Shown here: piece after piece, positions 11,369 through 20,801 of the stretch
Position numbering within the stretch: the first letter of the stretch is position 1
Layout of the letters: the number at the start of each line of letters is the position of its first letter
DNA from: Marinomonas sp. UCMA 3892
Lineage (GTDB): Bacteria; Pseudomonadota; Gammaproteobacteria; Pseudomonadales; Marinomonadaceae
Direction of reading: 5' to 3'
DNA length: 64,000 nucleotides
Assembly: GCF_012726345.1 (NCBI RefSeq)
Contig: NZ_PTXN01000002.1
Span: 1 to 64,000, forward strand
Notes under the pieces: model-generated
Told to the model about the DNA's origin: nothing
Seen by the model: only the letters and a program-made list of their open reading frames with translations
Databases searched by the model: none
Program-made: the position numbers and the translations under genes

Positions 11369-11722
11369 CTAAGCTGGCTCACTCCACACCGCCCACTCGT
11401 TACCACACGGATCTAGAAAGTGAAAACGACGACCACCAGGGAAGTCAAAAATCTCTTGCTCTATCGTTCCACCCGCCGCTTGTACTTTTTCCAATGCGAC
11501 TTCAAGTTCATTACTATACAAAATAATCAACGCCGCGCCATTTTGTGGTCTTGAACAAAAGTTCGCCTGAAAAAAACCACCGTCCAATCCTGCATTTTCA
11601 AACGCTGAATATTCTGGGCCATAATCTTTAAACCCCCAACCAAACACTTGACTAAAAAAGGCTTTATTTAACGCCAAATCACGTGCTGGTAATTCAACAT
11701 AATTGATCTTATTGGTTTCCAT
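11369..11722 (-). CDS. VOC (glyoxalase/bleomycin-resistance fold) family protein
   Basis: A 117-residue single-domain vicinal-oxygen-chelate protein. The start NKINYVELPARDLALNKAFFSQVFGWGFKDYG and the end GRRFHFLDPCGNEWAVWSE are typical of this fold. Residues that could bind metal or substrate lie in the ELPARD and FHFLDPCGNE segments. The reaction cannot be deduced. It lies 7 bp after the EamA transporter gene on the same strand, so they are probably co-transcribed. Confidence 0.82.
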   Translation of the reverse strand: METNKINYVELPARDLALNKAFFSQVFGWGFKDYGPEYSAFENAGLDGGFFQANFCSRPQNGAALIILYSNELEVALEKVQAAGGTIEQEIFDFPGGRRFHFLDPCGNEWAVWSEPA

Positions 11723-11729
11723 ATATCCC

Positions 11730-12617
11730 TCACTTAATCGTCGATGTCACTACCAAGACAACGCTGATCACAATCATTGCACCACCAATCCATTGCTGCG
11801 TCGTCATTTTTTCAGAAAACCGTACTTTTGAATAATACAAGGTTCCGATTATTTCAATCTGCCCCAACGTTTTCACCAAAGCCGGATTAACCAAAGCAAA
11901 ACCAGTAAACCAGCCAATTGACCCTAGAGAACTTAAGACACCTACCTTACAACTTAGCGCAAATTCATGTTTAAACGGCGCTAAAATATCTTTGCTTTTA
12001 TAAATCTGAATGCCACACAAAATAATAGATTGCAAAGCTAAAACATACCAAAGCGTGACGCCTGCACTAGTAATCAGAGAACCAGATAAAGAATGGCTAG
12101 CAATAGACGATGTTACCGAAGCAATAGCAAAACACAAACCACTAGCAAGCCCAAGTAAAAGAGATACGTCCTTGTGTGCTTGTCTAATATTGCCCCACTT
12201 AACACTCATTACAACTGCTCCTAGCACGCCAAAAGCAATGCCAAACCATGCTCCCATGGTCAAAGTATAATGCAGCAAAGGCAAACCAATTAACGCAGCC
12301 AAAACAGCTTCTGTTTTAGACAACAAGGTTCCCAATGCGAAACTACCAGCCTGAAAGGCTCGCAACATGAAATACGTCGCCATAATCTGGGTAATGGCAC
12401 AAGTGCTTGCCGCGATAACAAAAACTAGATTTTTTTCGACGGACACCCAACCAAATAGCTGCCAACAAATAACAAGATACACAGTGACTAATGGCAAGCC
12501 ATATAAAGAGCGCGACATAGTGGCATGTAAAAACCCAGTTTCACGAGCCAGAGTATTTTGATACGCCGTTCGAACCGACTGACAACCTGCTGCAAAGAGA
12601 GTAATAAAGATCCACAT
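11730..12617 (-). CDS. EamA-family (DMT superfamily) transporter
   Basis: An inner-membrane protein of 295 residues with about ten hydrophobic segments in two repeated halves, as in drug/metabolite transporters. It ends with the typical SEKMTTQQWIGGAMIVISVVLVV segment. The N-terminus SVRTAYQNTLARETGFLHATMSRSLYGLP resembles EamA proteins. The substrate is unknown. It is followed by a VOC gene in the same direction. Confidence 0.82.
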   Translation of the reverse strand: MWIFITLFAAGCQSVRTAYQNTLARETGFLHATMSRSLYGLPLVTVYLVICWQLFGWVSVEKNLVFVIAASTCAITQIMATYFMLRAFQAGSFALGTLLSKTEAVLAALIGLPLLHYTLTMGAWFGIAFGVLGAVVMSVKWGNIRQAHKDVSLLLGLASGLCFAIASVTSSIASHSLSGSLITSAGVTLWYVLALQSIILCGIQIYKSKDILAPFKHEFALSCKVGVLSSLGSIGWFTGFALVNPALVKTLGQIEIIGTLYYSKVRFSEKMTTQQWIGGAMIVISVVLVVTSTIK

Positions 12618-12717
12618 GCCAACGCCTTATCTCACAATTTGAAAGCGCTAGCATGAGGTGAAGAGGTGTATTTGTAAAAGGAATAAAACTTATATTTTGG
12701 ATTCCATATAGGAATAC

Positions 12718-13776
12718 CTATGAAACAATTCGACAGGCTTCAGCAAATTGTTTAGTTAACTCAAAAGCGGATATTTCTTGACAACCTGACACATTCTGCC
12801 CACTCCACAAAGAAGAGAAATCATCCAAATTCTGCTTCTCTGCCAAATTTTTTAATTGCGCCATTTCCATTGATGCATAAGGAAAATCTGGCACACTGGA
12901 ATTCATATAGCCAAGATCTTTCATAATACGATTAGCAATACCTCGTGCAGGTCGCCCGGTAAAAACATTGGTTAAAGCCGTATGATGGGCTCTTTGACTT
13001 TTTAGTGCAGCACGATGAAGTTGAGATGTTTTTGCTTCGTGACACAACAAATAGGAAGTCCCTATTTGTACTACTGACGCACCCAGAGACAAAGCGCAAT
13101 TAATACTGCGAGCATCACAAATACCACCTGTAGCAATCACAGGGACACTGACTCGATCGACAATTTGAGGCAATAGTGAAAACAAACCAATTTGAGTAGA
13201 AATATCTTTCGACAGAAACATCCCTCGATGCCCTCCCGCCTCAAGACCTTGCGCAATGATGCCATCTACGCCATTTTCTTCTAACCAAACCGCCTCTTCA
13301 AGTGTTGTCGCAGAAGACAGCACCTTAGTTCCCCAACTTTTAACCCGTGCAAGCAACTTGGCGTCAGGCAAACCAAAGTGAAAACTAATAACGGGGGGAG
13401 CAAAACCTTCTATCACATCGGCAATATCATGACTAAAAGGCATTCGGGTTGCAGCTTTTATGGTCGCATCATATTGGCCCGAAAGCTCCTCAAAATACGG
13501 TTTCAACAACGCTCGCCATTGCTGATGCTTTATTTCATTATATCCTGATGTTTCATGACAGAAAAAATTCAGGTTATACGGTTTATTCGTCGAGGCTTTA
13601 ATTAAGGAAACCTGATGAGCAATATCATCCACGTTTAGCATGGCGCATGGCAAAGACCCCAAACCACCCGCTTCCGAGACCGCAATAGCCAAAGCACTGT
13701 CTTGAACGCCTGCCATAGGTGCCTGAATAATCGGATAGTCCATTCCCAACCAATCACATAAACGAAACTGCTTCAT
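12718..13776 (-). CDS. Nitronate monooxygenase family protein
   Basis: An FMN-dependent TIM-barrel enzyme predicted to oxidise alkyl nitronates. The 352 residues show YPIIQAPMAGVQ and AVSEAGGLGSLPCAML at the N-terminus, GLEAGGHRG near residue 180, and PVIATGGICDARS and LGASVVQIGT in the FMN-phosphate-binding region. This pattern fits class I nitronate monooxygenases, formerly called 2-nitropropane dioxygenases. An NADPH-FMN reductase-like gene lies 36 bp upstream on the same strand, consistent with a shared flavin chemistry operon. Confidence 0.87.
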   Translation of the reverse strand: MKQFRLCDWLGMDYPIIQAPMAGVQDSALAIAVSEAGGLGSLPCAMLNVDDIAHQVSLIKASTNKPYNLNFFCHETSGYNEIKHQQWRALLKPYFEELSGQYDATIKAATRMPFSHDIADVIEGFAPPVISFHFGLPDAKLLARVKSWGTKVLSSATTLEEAVWLEENGVDGIIAQGLEAGGHRGMFLSKDISTQIGLFSLLPQIVDRVSVPVIATGGICDARSINCALSLGASVVQIGTSYLLCHEAKTSQLHRAALKSQRAHHTALTNVFTGRPARGIANRIMKDLGYMNSSVPDFPYASMEMAQLKNLAEKQNLDDFSSLWSGQNVSGCQEISAFELTKQFAEACRIVS

Positions 13777-13812
13777 CTGGTCTCCTTATACTTAAATCTA
13801 AGAACTTAAAAC

Positions 13813-14328
13813 TTAAAACTTAGCAACAATCGCCTTTAAAGACTGCTTAACAGAATCATCTACGATTTCGCCATCTTTCATCACATCATAAAAGTTAGGC
13901 ACGCTCAGGCTTCCCACAATATTACCTTTGAAAAACGGCATACTGTTAACAGTTTGTGCAAGCACACTGCTTGCACCACCAGGTCCTGGAGATGCAGAAA
14001 GCACCACGATTGGTTTATCTTGATAAACAGCTTTTTCGATACGGGACGCCCAATCAAAGATATTTTTATACGCAGAAGAATAAGAGCCATTGTGCTCAGC
14101 AAATGATGCAACGATTGCATCTGTTTGAGCAATAGCATCGACGAAGGCTTGAGCTTGAGCTGGAACGCCTGATTCTTTCTCAAAATCTTCGCTGAAAAGC
14201 GGCATTTCGAAGTCATTAAGATCAAGAAGCGTCACTTCCGCACCTTCCACAAGGTTTGCAGTGTAACCAGCCAAAGCCTTGTTAATAGACTGGCGGCTTG
14301 AGCTAGCACCAAATGCAAGTATTTTCAT
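13813..14328 (-). CDS. NADPH-dependent FMN reductase family protein
   Basis: A 171-residue flavodoxin-fold protein. The N-terminal KILAFGASSSRQSINKAL is the FMN phosphate loop. VEGAEVTLLDLNDFEMPLFSEDFE follows, and SPGPGGASSVL occupies the position of the second flavin contact in this family. It probably reduces FMN or quinones with NAD(P)H in the cytoplasm. An SD-like GGACC lies 8 bp before the start. It is upstream of, and read with, the nitronate monooxygenase gene. Confidence 0.85.
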   Translation of the reverse strand: MKILAFGASSSRQSINKALAGYTANLVEGAEVTLLDLNDFEMPLFSEDFEKESGVPAQAQAFVDAIAQTDAIVASFAEHNGSYSSAYKNIFDWASRIEKAVYQDKPIVVLSASPGPGGASSVLAQTVNSMPFFKGNIVGSLSVPNFYDVMKDGEIVDDSVKQSLKAIVAKF

Positions 14329-14418
14329 TTTCGGTCCTTTTATTTCGTTAAGATTAAAAAACTCTTCGAGAGAAATAGTTTCATATTTTTTTGATGTTCA
14401 GCCGCTTAGAATGCCACC

Positions 14419-14859
14419 ATGAACTTAATTTTCAAACATACTTTTGTACGCTTTGCTATCGTCGGCGGTGCAGGCTTTCTAGTTGACCTTACCTGTATGC
14501 TGCTGCTTTCCATTTGGTTGCCACATCTTGTTGCTCGAGGTATCGCATTTTGGGTCGCAGCCAGTTCGAACTGGTGGTGGAATCGCACTATTACTTTTAC
14601 TGACCCCAAACAAGAAAAAGCAAGCAACAGCAAAAAGGCTGCTGCTCTGCAGTGGATACAATTTCTCGGCAGCTCTGTTATTGCCTTTGTGCCTAATTGG
14701 GGTTGCTATCTAATATTAATGTCTCAACCACCAGCAACATCCAATTCTACACTGATTATTTTATGGCCTTATTTAGCCATGATACCTGGCATATTAATTG
14801 GCATGATGCTCAATTATGCCTTCTCACGCTTTTGGGTATTTTCTCCCGCTAAGCTGTAA
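14419..14859 (+). CDS. GtrA-like membrane protein
   Basis: A 146-residue membrane protein with four hydrophobic segments. The start FVRFAIVGGAGFLVDLTCMLLL and the WNRTITF segment are typical of the GtrA/DPMS flippase-like family, which is thought to move polyprenyl-phosphate-linked sugars across the inner membrane. A GT2 gene and an ArnT-like gene lie 3.3 kb downstream and could form a functional set with it. Confidence 0.85.
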   Translation: MNLIFKHTFVRFAIVGGAGFLVDLTCMLLLSIWLPHLVARGIAFWVAASSNWWWNRTITFTDPKQEKASNSKKAAALQWIQFLGSSVIAFVPNWGCYLILMSQPPATSNSTLIILWPYLAMIPGILIGMMLNYAFSRFWVFSPAKL

Positions 14860-14871
14860 GCCGCCAAGTTT

Positions 14872-14905
14872 ACTGATTTAATTTGTATTGATTAAATCAG
14901 TTTTC
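14872..14905 (+). terminator. Terminator-like hairpin after GtrA gene
   Basis: An 11-bp perfect AT-rich stem (actgatttaat/attaaatcagt) with an 8-base loop and a short T-run. It lies between the convergent GtrA and pirin genes. Confidence 0.6.
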
Positions 14906-14916
14906 ATTCAATCAGC

Positions 14917-15924
14917 TTAGGCTTCTTCGCCGCCATGCTCAGCAAATCGCCCTTTCGATTTATCATGCACTTGATCATGGCGCGGCCAAGGCCAACCACC
15001 AAATTGTGTACGCTGATAATCTTGAAACGCTTGCTGTAACTCTGCACGTGTATTCATCACAAAAGGTCCATGTTGTTCAACATGCTCACCGATTGGGCGA
15101 CCTTGCAATAACAAGAATCTGGCTTTTTTACCCTTATTCAGTAGAGTTAAAGCCGAATCACTTTTCAAAACAAAGGCTTCATTAATAGATGCATTTGCAC
15201 CATCTAACGTGACATTCTCACCTTCAAAAAAGTACAAAGTACGGCTCAAATTAGCTGCCGCTGCAGGTAAGGTCCATTCACCGTTTTCTGGCAAATCAAT
15301 CAACCAAATAGCAACGTCGTTTTTACTATCCGCAGCCCATGAATTAGGCGGACAAGGTGAAGGATCAACATTTTGAAACCGCCCTGCAACCACTTTAACT
15401 TGCGTTTCCAGGCCTTTACTGTCAGCCACTTTAACAACTGGAGTATCTTCATTCCACAACATAGCGAAATGCGGTGGCACCATTTTGTTTTTACTGGGTA
15501 AGTTCAGCCAAATCTGAAAAAGCTCTAATGGGTTCACACCTTCTTCATTCAACAAAGGAAACATTTCAGAATGCTGAACACCTGACCCTGCAGTCATCCA
15601 CTGAGTGTCGCCTTCACCGTAACGACCTGCCGCACCAATTGAATCAGCATGATCAACAAAACCTTTATTCACAATAGTCACTGTCTCAAACCCGCGATGT
15701 GGATGAGCAGGAAAACCTGGAATACTTTTTCCGTGATACATACGCCAACCATCAATACCGCCAAAGTCTTGACCCAATGGACGGTTATTTAGCGGGGCAT
15801 CAGGCCCCATAGATGCGTTTGCTTTTGGATACGTATCGTTATGAAAAGCACAAAACAAAAAAGGATCAAATGTAGGCCAGAACATTTGCAGAGGAATTCG
15901 CTTTAAAATTGACGAGCTCATCAT
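14917..15924 (-). CDS. Pirin family protein
   Basis: A 335-residue bicupin protein. The pirin metal-site motif HPHRGFETVTIV occurs near residue 78, followed by MTAGSGVQHSEMF and the WLNLP segment. Pirins bind Fe(II), and some have quercetinase or redox-sensor activity; which applies here cannot be told. GGAGAA precedes two adjacent ATG codons, and either could be the start. It is convergent with the GtrA gene and monocistronic. Confidence 0.92.
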   Translation of the reverse strand: MMSSSILKRIPLQMFWPTFDPFLFCAFHNDTYPKANASMGPDAPLNNRPLGQDFGGIDGWRMYHGKSIPGFPAHPHRGFETVTIVNKGFVDHADSIGAAGRYGEGDTQWMTAGSGVQHSEMFPLLNEEGVNPLELFQIWLNLPSKNKMVPPHFAMLWNEDTPVVKVADSKGLETQVKVVAGRFQNVDPSPCPPNSWAADSKNDVAIWLIDLPENGEWTLPAAAANLSRTLYFFEGENVTLDGANASINEAFVLKSDSALTLLNKGKKARFLLLQGRPIGEHVEQHGPFVMNTRAELQQAFQDYQRTQFGGWPWPRHDQVHDKSKGRFAEHGGEEA

Positions 15925-16042
15925 GTTTCTCCATCAAAAAATAGTGTAACTGATAGACACATCATAACATCTATAATCTTGATTGTTTTATGCTGATATT
16001 AGTTTCAATCCATCTAATTTTTAAATATGTTGTCTGGCAGCT

Positions 16043-17308
16043 CTATCCGACACTTGGAAAAATTACTTTAGCAGTACAACCAATCGAATTTGCATTATCT
16101 TCTAACGAGAATGAACATTGATATTTGGCACAAATATCCCGCACTATCATCAAGCCCAACCCATAGCTTTCGCCCCCCGGCTTTCCGCTTAGACCACAAC
16201 CTGTATCAACAATAGATAATTCATTTTCCTTGATCACCATATTCACACTGCCTTCCTCGGTACAGGCCATAGCATTTTTTAATAAATTCCCTACTAAAAT
16301 ATGGAACGTAGGAATTGGCAACTTAGTAATAATTTGACCATTTTCGACAATATCAACCGCAACAGACTTTCCTGTAAGGTATCCCAAATGTGTTTGTCGA
16401 ATATCTTCATATTCATGAAGCTGCACGACGCGTGAAGTAATAGCACCAAGATCTTCATCCCGAGTCAAAGACAATAGCGTAGTAATGTAATCTTCCATCT
16501 CTTGACAAGCTTGAACCATACGCACCCGTTGACGCTCTAAAAATTCCTTCGAATCGGATTTACCAAGTAACGTTGTTGCCCCCTTCATAACCATTAGAGG
16601 TGTCCGTAACTCATGGCTCGCATAGCGATTAAATGCTCGCTCCCGCTCAATCAACTCTCGAATTTGATTTTGGTAGCTGTTTAGCCTATCAACCAAATGA
16701 CGAATCTCTCTTGTCGCCGCCCCTTCTGGCAGCTCAATTGCAGACAAATTGGCAGGTGTTCTTTCACCGAGACTTTTTGAAAGTAAGGCAAGTGGTTTAG
16801 TTAGACGATCAGAAATGCGCATTACTACCCACAAACTGACAATCAACAACAACAAAGACAAGACCAGTTGAGTGCTCTGTGTTTCAAACATTTGCTCTTC
16901 CGATATTTCATAAATCTCATCGTAATGAATCACATAAATATCTTTCATCTCACCATTTAGCATCGCCTTAGAATGCATAGAAAACATTTCTAGTGTCGTA
17001 TCGGACTCTTTATCCAATTCATAAGGTTTATTATCTTTGGTGTTAGCAGCAAGAACCACACCTGATGGTAAATTTTCTTTACCCACGTAGACTTCGGAAA
17101 AAGGTGGCACAGAAACATGTGTTAACTGAGTACCATCGAGTAAAGAGATCGCTGTATTTTTATCTTTTAACATACGATTTTCAGCATAAATCATTTCTAT
17201 ATTTTCGATCATCGACGTAAACATAGAAAAATGAAATGCAATAATCGCGAATGCTACGATTGAAAAATAAGTAAAGGTTAACTGCTTCGCGGTTTTAATT
17301 CGTTTCAT
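16043..17308 (-). CDS. Sensor histidine kinase
   Basis: A 421-residue inner-membrane sensor. TM1 is near residues 12-32, a periplasmic domain of about 120 residues follows, and TM2 is near residues 145-165. The H-box RYASHELRTPLMVMKG, N-box GNLLKNAM, and glycine-rich DTGCGLSG and GLGLMIVRDI motifs of the ATPase domain are intact. It shares a 4-bp overlap with the upstream response-regulator gene. The periplasmic sensor domain is not one I recognise, so the signal is unknown. Confidence 0.92.
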   Translation of the reverse strand: MKRIKTAKQLTFTYFSIVAFAIIAFHFSMFTSMIENIEMIYAENRMLKDKNTAISLLDGTQLTHVSVPPFSEVYVGKENLPSGVVLAANTKDNKPYELDKESDTTLEMFSMHSKAMLNGEMKDIYVIHYDEIYEISEEQMFETQSTQLVLSLLLLIVSLWVVMRISDRLTKPLALLSKSLGERTPANLSAIELPEGAATREIRHLVDRLNSYQNQIRELIERERAFNRYASHELRTPLMVMKGATTLLGKSDSKEFLERQRVRMVQACQEMEDYITTLLSLTRDEDLGAITSRVVQLHEYEDIRQTHLGYLTGKSVAVDIVENGQIITKLPIPTFHILVGNLLKNAMACTEEGSVNMVIKENELSIVDTGCGLSGKPGGESYGLGLMIVRDICAKYQCSFSLEDNANSIGCTAKVIFPSVG

Positions 17309-17985
17309 TCATCACCTTCAGCAACAAGACGATAACCCACCTTGGAGACCGTCCTCAGATAAGCATGTTCAAATGGTCGATCAATCAAACTACGCAACTG
17401 ATAAATATGGCTACGCAATACTTTACTATCTGGCTCTTCGTCCCCCCATAAGGCATCGCAGATTTCATCTTTTGACACCACATCTGGGGCTTTTTGAATA
17501 AGGCATTTTAAAATAGTGTATTGAGAAGGATTTAATGAATAACGACCACCTTCACGCTGCAAAACTCGTGTATTCATATCCAAAGACAAATTACCAAAAG
17601 TTAACGTCCGGTTGGCAACACTGCCTTTTCGCCTTCTGACCAGAGCTTGCAATCGAGAGTCAAGAATCTCCAAATCAAAAGGCTTCACTAAATAATCGTC
17701 AGCGAAATGGGCAAAACCAGTCAATATATCGTCTTTGGTATCACGTGCTGTCAGCATTAATATAGGTGTATCGATGCCAGCTTCTCGTAACGATTTACAT
17801 ACAGTCAACCCATCCATTTTAGGCAACATTACATCTAAAATAATGGCATCATAATGTTCGGTTTTCGCTAATTCATAGCCTTGTAAGCCATTGTTCGCAT
17901 AATCTAATACATAGTTCTTGATTTCAAAATAATCAAAAATCACACCAGCAATATCTTTATGATCTTCCACTAACAGTAATTTCAT
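17305..17985 (-). CDS. OmpR/PhoB-family response regulator
   Basis: A 226-residue regulator. The receiver domain carries the phospho-acceptor Asp in AIILDVMLPKMDGLTV near residue 51 and the Lys in LVKPFDLEIL. The C-terminal winged helix (residues ~130-220) shows LRSHIYQLRSLIDRPF and ends VGYRLVAEG. It is the first gene of the two-component operon. It lies divergent from the GT2/ArnT-like pair across about 160 bp, suggesting, as an inference, that it controls these cell-surface genes. Confidence 0.93.
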   Translation of the reverse strand: MKLLLVEDHKDIAGVIFDYFEIKNYVLDYANNGLQGYELAKTEHYDAIILDVMLPKMDGLTVCKSLREAGIDTPILMLTARDTKDDILTGFAHFADDYLVKPFDLEILDSRLQALVRRRKGSVANRTLTFGNLSLDMNTRVLQREGGRYSLNPSQYTILKCLIQKAPDVVSKDEICDALWGDEEPDSKVLRSHIYQLRSLIDRPFEHAYLRTVSKVGYRLVAEGDE

Positions 17986-18143
17986 ATTCGTCTCAATTAT
18001 CCAAAAAAGGCTGTAAAAAAAGAGTGGGCTAATAAAGCCGAATTGTCACTTAAAAGCGTGAAAAAAAAGTGAATCACCTTTTTGCGACACCACTGTTATT
18101 AGGATGTACTCATGAACTTTTTTTCCGTTTCAGGAGAATGCCA

Positions 18144-19169
18144 ATGAGCGCCATTCCATATAGACAATACGCGAACTTTGAACCCACGGCAAAGGAGCCT
18201 ACGGTAACGGCGCAACCACTCGTATCCGTTATCATTCCATTCCTAAATGAAGCCGATGTCTTGGCAGTTTGCCATCAGCGAGTCTGTAAAGCACTCTCTA
18301 AACTCCAACAGTATTGTGAAATCATCTACATTGATGATGGCAGCAATGACAACAGCTGGAAAATGGTGAGCCAGTTCAAACATCCCTTACATCAAATACG
18401 CAGTTTAAGATTAAGCCGAAATTTCGGCAAAGAAGCCGCAATGAGTGCAGGCATGAAAGCAGCCTCAGGCCGATGTGTCATTCTACTTGATGCGGATTTA
18501 CAAGATCCACCAGAATACATTCCCGATATGGTACAAGCCTGGCAAGATGGCGCACAAGTTGTCGAAATGCAACGCCGCGAACGTCATGGAGAGAGCTGGG
18601 TAAAGCGCACCACTGCACATTGCTTCTATCGTTTTATGTCCAAAATAAGCGATCACCCAATTACTGAAAACGTCGGTGATTTTCGTTTGATGGATCAAAA
18701 AGTCGTTAACGTTATTAACACCTTGCCCGAAAGAACCCGCTTTATGAAAGGCTTACTTGCTTGGCCTGGCTTTACTCGTAAAGTCCTCACCTTTGACCGC
18801 GACCCTCGCCTCGCTGGTGATACCAAGTGGAATTACCCAAAGCTGATTCATTTGGCATTGGAGGGCATTACCTCTTTCAGCACCAAACCATTACGTTGGG
18901 CGACTATGGCAGGTTTAACTACATCAGCTATCGCCTTTATTATGGCCCTGATTATTTTTACTAAAACCATCGTTTGGGGTGATCCAGTTGCTGGTTATCC
19001 ATCGACAATACTCGTCGTTTTATTTTTAGGTGGCATTCAGCTTTTATCCATTGGTGTATTAGGTGAGTACGTTGGACGATTGTTCATTGAGTCCAAACAA
19101 CGACCTTTGTATGTACTCATGGAAGATGCCATGACAAAACCCACATTCAAATACTCGGATTCTGAATAA
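18144..19169 (+). CDS. GT2 family glycosyltransferase (ArnC/GtrB-like)
   Basis: A 341-residue enzyme expected to transfer a sugar from a nucleotide donor to undecaprenyl phosphate at the inner face of the membrane. The GT2 core shows VSVIIPFLNEADVL, IYIDDGSNDNSW, and LLDADLQDPPEYI with the metal-binding Asp residues. Two C-terminal TM helices lie near residues 250-320, as in ArnC/GtrB. I chose the ATG at 18144 because AGGAG lies 7 bp upstream; earlier in-frame ATGs exist. It is followed by the ArnT-like gene with a 1-bp overlap. Confidence 0.9.
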   Translation: MSAIPYRQYANFEPTAKEPTVTAQPLVSVIIPFLNEADVLAVCHQRVCKALSKLQQYCEIIYIDDGSNDNSWKMVSQFKHPLHQIRSLRLSRNFGKEAAMSAGMKAASGRCVILLDADLQDPPEYIPDMVQAWQDGAQVVEMQRRERHGESWVKRTTAHCFYRFMSKISDHPITENVGDFRLMDQKVVNVINTLPERTRFMKGLLAWPGFTRKVLTFDRDPRLAGDTKWNYPKLIHLALEGITSFSTKPLRWATMAGLTTSAIAFIMALIIFTKTIVWGDPVAGYPSTILVVLFLGGIQLLSIGVLGEYVGRLFIESKQRPLYVLMEDAMTKPTFKYSDSE

Positions 19170-20599
19170 TGCAACAACCTACCTACTCATTACCCTCAGC
19201 CAAATTACTGCTGACATTATTAATCAGCTGTTTGGCATTACGTTTTATTTCTTTATCTCTTTATCCGTTAATGGACACTACCGAAGCGCGTTACGGTGAA
19301 ATGGCACGCATCATGTTCGAAACTGGCAACTGGATCACGCCGATGTTTGACTACAACGTGCCGTTTTGGGGAAAACCACCAATTTTCACTTGGTTAAGTA
19401 GTATTGGTTTTAGCCTATTTGGCGTCAATGAATTTGCCGCACGAGTACCACATCTGATTGTTGGATTAGCAGTTGTTTGGTTAGTTTACAAATTGGCAAA
19501 AGACCACTTTCAATCTTCTGCAATGGGCATTTTTTCTGCCAGCATATTAGCCTCTACCGTCTCATTTATTATCTTAAGTGGCGCTGTAATGACGGACACG
19601 GCTCTCACCTTTTCAATCACCCTAAGTATGATTAGCTTCTGGCAAGCTTGGGTCAATAAAGGCAAAATCTGGGGGTATTTATTCTTTATAGGTTTAGCGT
19701 TGGGCATGCTATCAAAAGGCCCACTGGCAGTTGTATTAATTGGCATAAGTTTAACTATTTGGCTAACCCCTAATAACCGCTGGAAAAAGCTATGGAGCGC
19801 TCTACCTTGGGGGTATGGCACATTACTTTTTCTCGTTATTTCTGTGCCTTGGTACGCCATTGCTGAATACAAAACACCGGGGTTTTTAGATTACTTTATC
19901 GTTGGGGAACATATTAAGCGTTTCATCGTTAGTGGCTGGCAAGGTGATTTATATGGCAGCGCGCACGAAAGAACTCGCGGCACTATTTGGGTTTACGCGT
20001 TAGCCTCTATGCTACCTTGGAGCCCTCTTATTATCTGGCAATGGATTCGCTCTATCAGAGACGACAAAGATGTTGAAGAAAGCCCTGATGGTTTCGGCAC
20101 ATTCTTATTATTCTGGATGTTATCACCAATGATTCTGTTCAGTTTTTCTGGCAACATTTTAGCAAGCTACGTGATGCCGGCACTGCCAGCAATGGCGCTG
20201 TTATTAGTGCATCTTCATAACCAAAGACCATTACAAAACTGGCTCTATAAAATCGGATTCATAACACCATTTTTGCTCATCTTGTTAGTCGGTATTTTGC
20301 ATTTTGATTTAATACCAAAACGTTCAGAAAACAAGATACTTGCTGTTTGGAAAGAGCAACCAGAAGCGACACAAAGCGATTTGTTTTATCTTCATAAACG
20401 CCCTTTTTCAGGTCAATACTATTCATCGGGCAAGGCAAAGCAACGCTCAACCGATTTAAAGTCTTGGCTACCAACACAAAACAAGCCATTTTTTATCGTG
20501 CAATCCGATAATGACCATATTGTCTACGAAAATTGGTTGTGTGAGAAAAGAAACACAACAGGGAAAGAAAACCTACTGTATTGTAAATTCAAGCCATAA
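19169..20599 (+). CDS. ArnT-like (PMT-family, GT83) glycosyltransferase
   Basis: A 476-residue multi-pass membrane protein. The conserved first-loop motif LMDTTEARYGEMARIM has the Asp and Glu-Ala-Arg-Tyr typical of ArnT/PMT enzymes, followed by FWGKPPIFTWL. ArnT family members move a lipid-linked sugar onto lipid A or other acceptors at the periplasmic side. Its coupling to the GT2 gene fits a two-step route of carrier loading and transfer. The sugar (aminoarabinose or another) cannot be read. It ends before a bidirectional terminator. Confidence 0.88.
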   Translation: MQQPTYSLPSAKLLLTLLISCLALRFISLSLYPLMDTTEARYGEMARIMFETGNWITPMFDYNVPFWGKPPIFTWLSSIGFSLFGVNEFAARVPHLIVGLAVVWLVYKLAKDHFQSSAMGIFSASILASTVSFIILSGAVMTDTALTFSITLSMISFWQAWVNKGKIWGYLFFIGLALGMLSKGPLAVVLIGISLTIWLTPNNRWKKLWSALPWGYGTLLFLVISVPWYAIAEYKTPGFLDYFIVGEHIKRFIVSGWQGDLYGSAHERTRGTIWVYALASMLPWSPLIIWQWIRSIRDDKDVEESPDGFGTFLLFWMLSPMILFSFSGNILASYVMPALPAMALLLVHLHNQRPLQNWLYKIGFITPFLLILLVGILHFDLIPKRSENKILAVWKEQPEATQSDLFYLHKRPFSGQYYSSGKAKQRSTDLKSWLPTQNKPFFIVQSDNDHIVYENWLCEKRNTTGKENLLYCKFKP

Positions 20600-20723
20600 G
20601 CCCTTATCTTCACTTTAATATACACCCAGATTAAGGCATAAACTTAAGCACTTAAACAAACAACTTTCAGATATGCTGGATATCAATTTAGCTTTGCCTG
20701 AAACTACAAGAATAAAATGGCAC

Positions 20724-20760
20724 AAAAAAATCCGATTAAGAAAACTTAATCGGATTTTTT
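20724..20760. terminator. Bidirectional terminator
   Basis: The stem tccgattaag/cttaatcgga with an AAAA loop is flanked by seven A and six T. It separates the convergent ArnT-like and gbdR genes. Confidence 0.9.
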
Positions 20761-20801
20761 GAGGCTATTCAATTAACCTTAATTGACTCCCTATCAATAT
20801 G

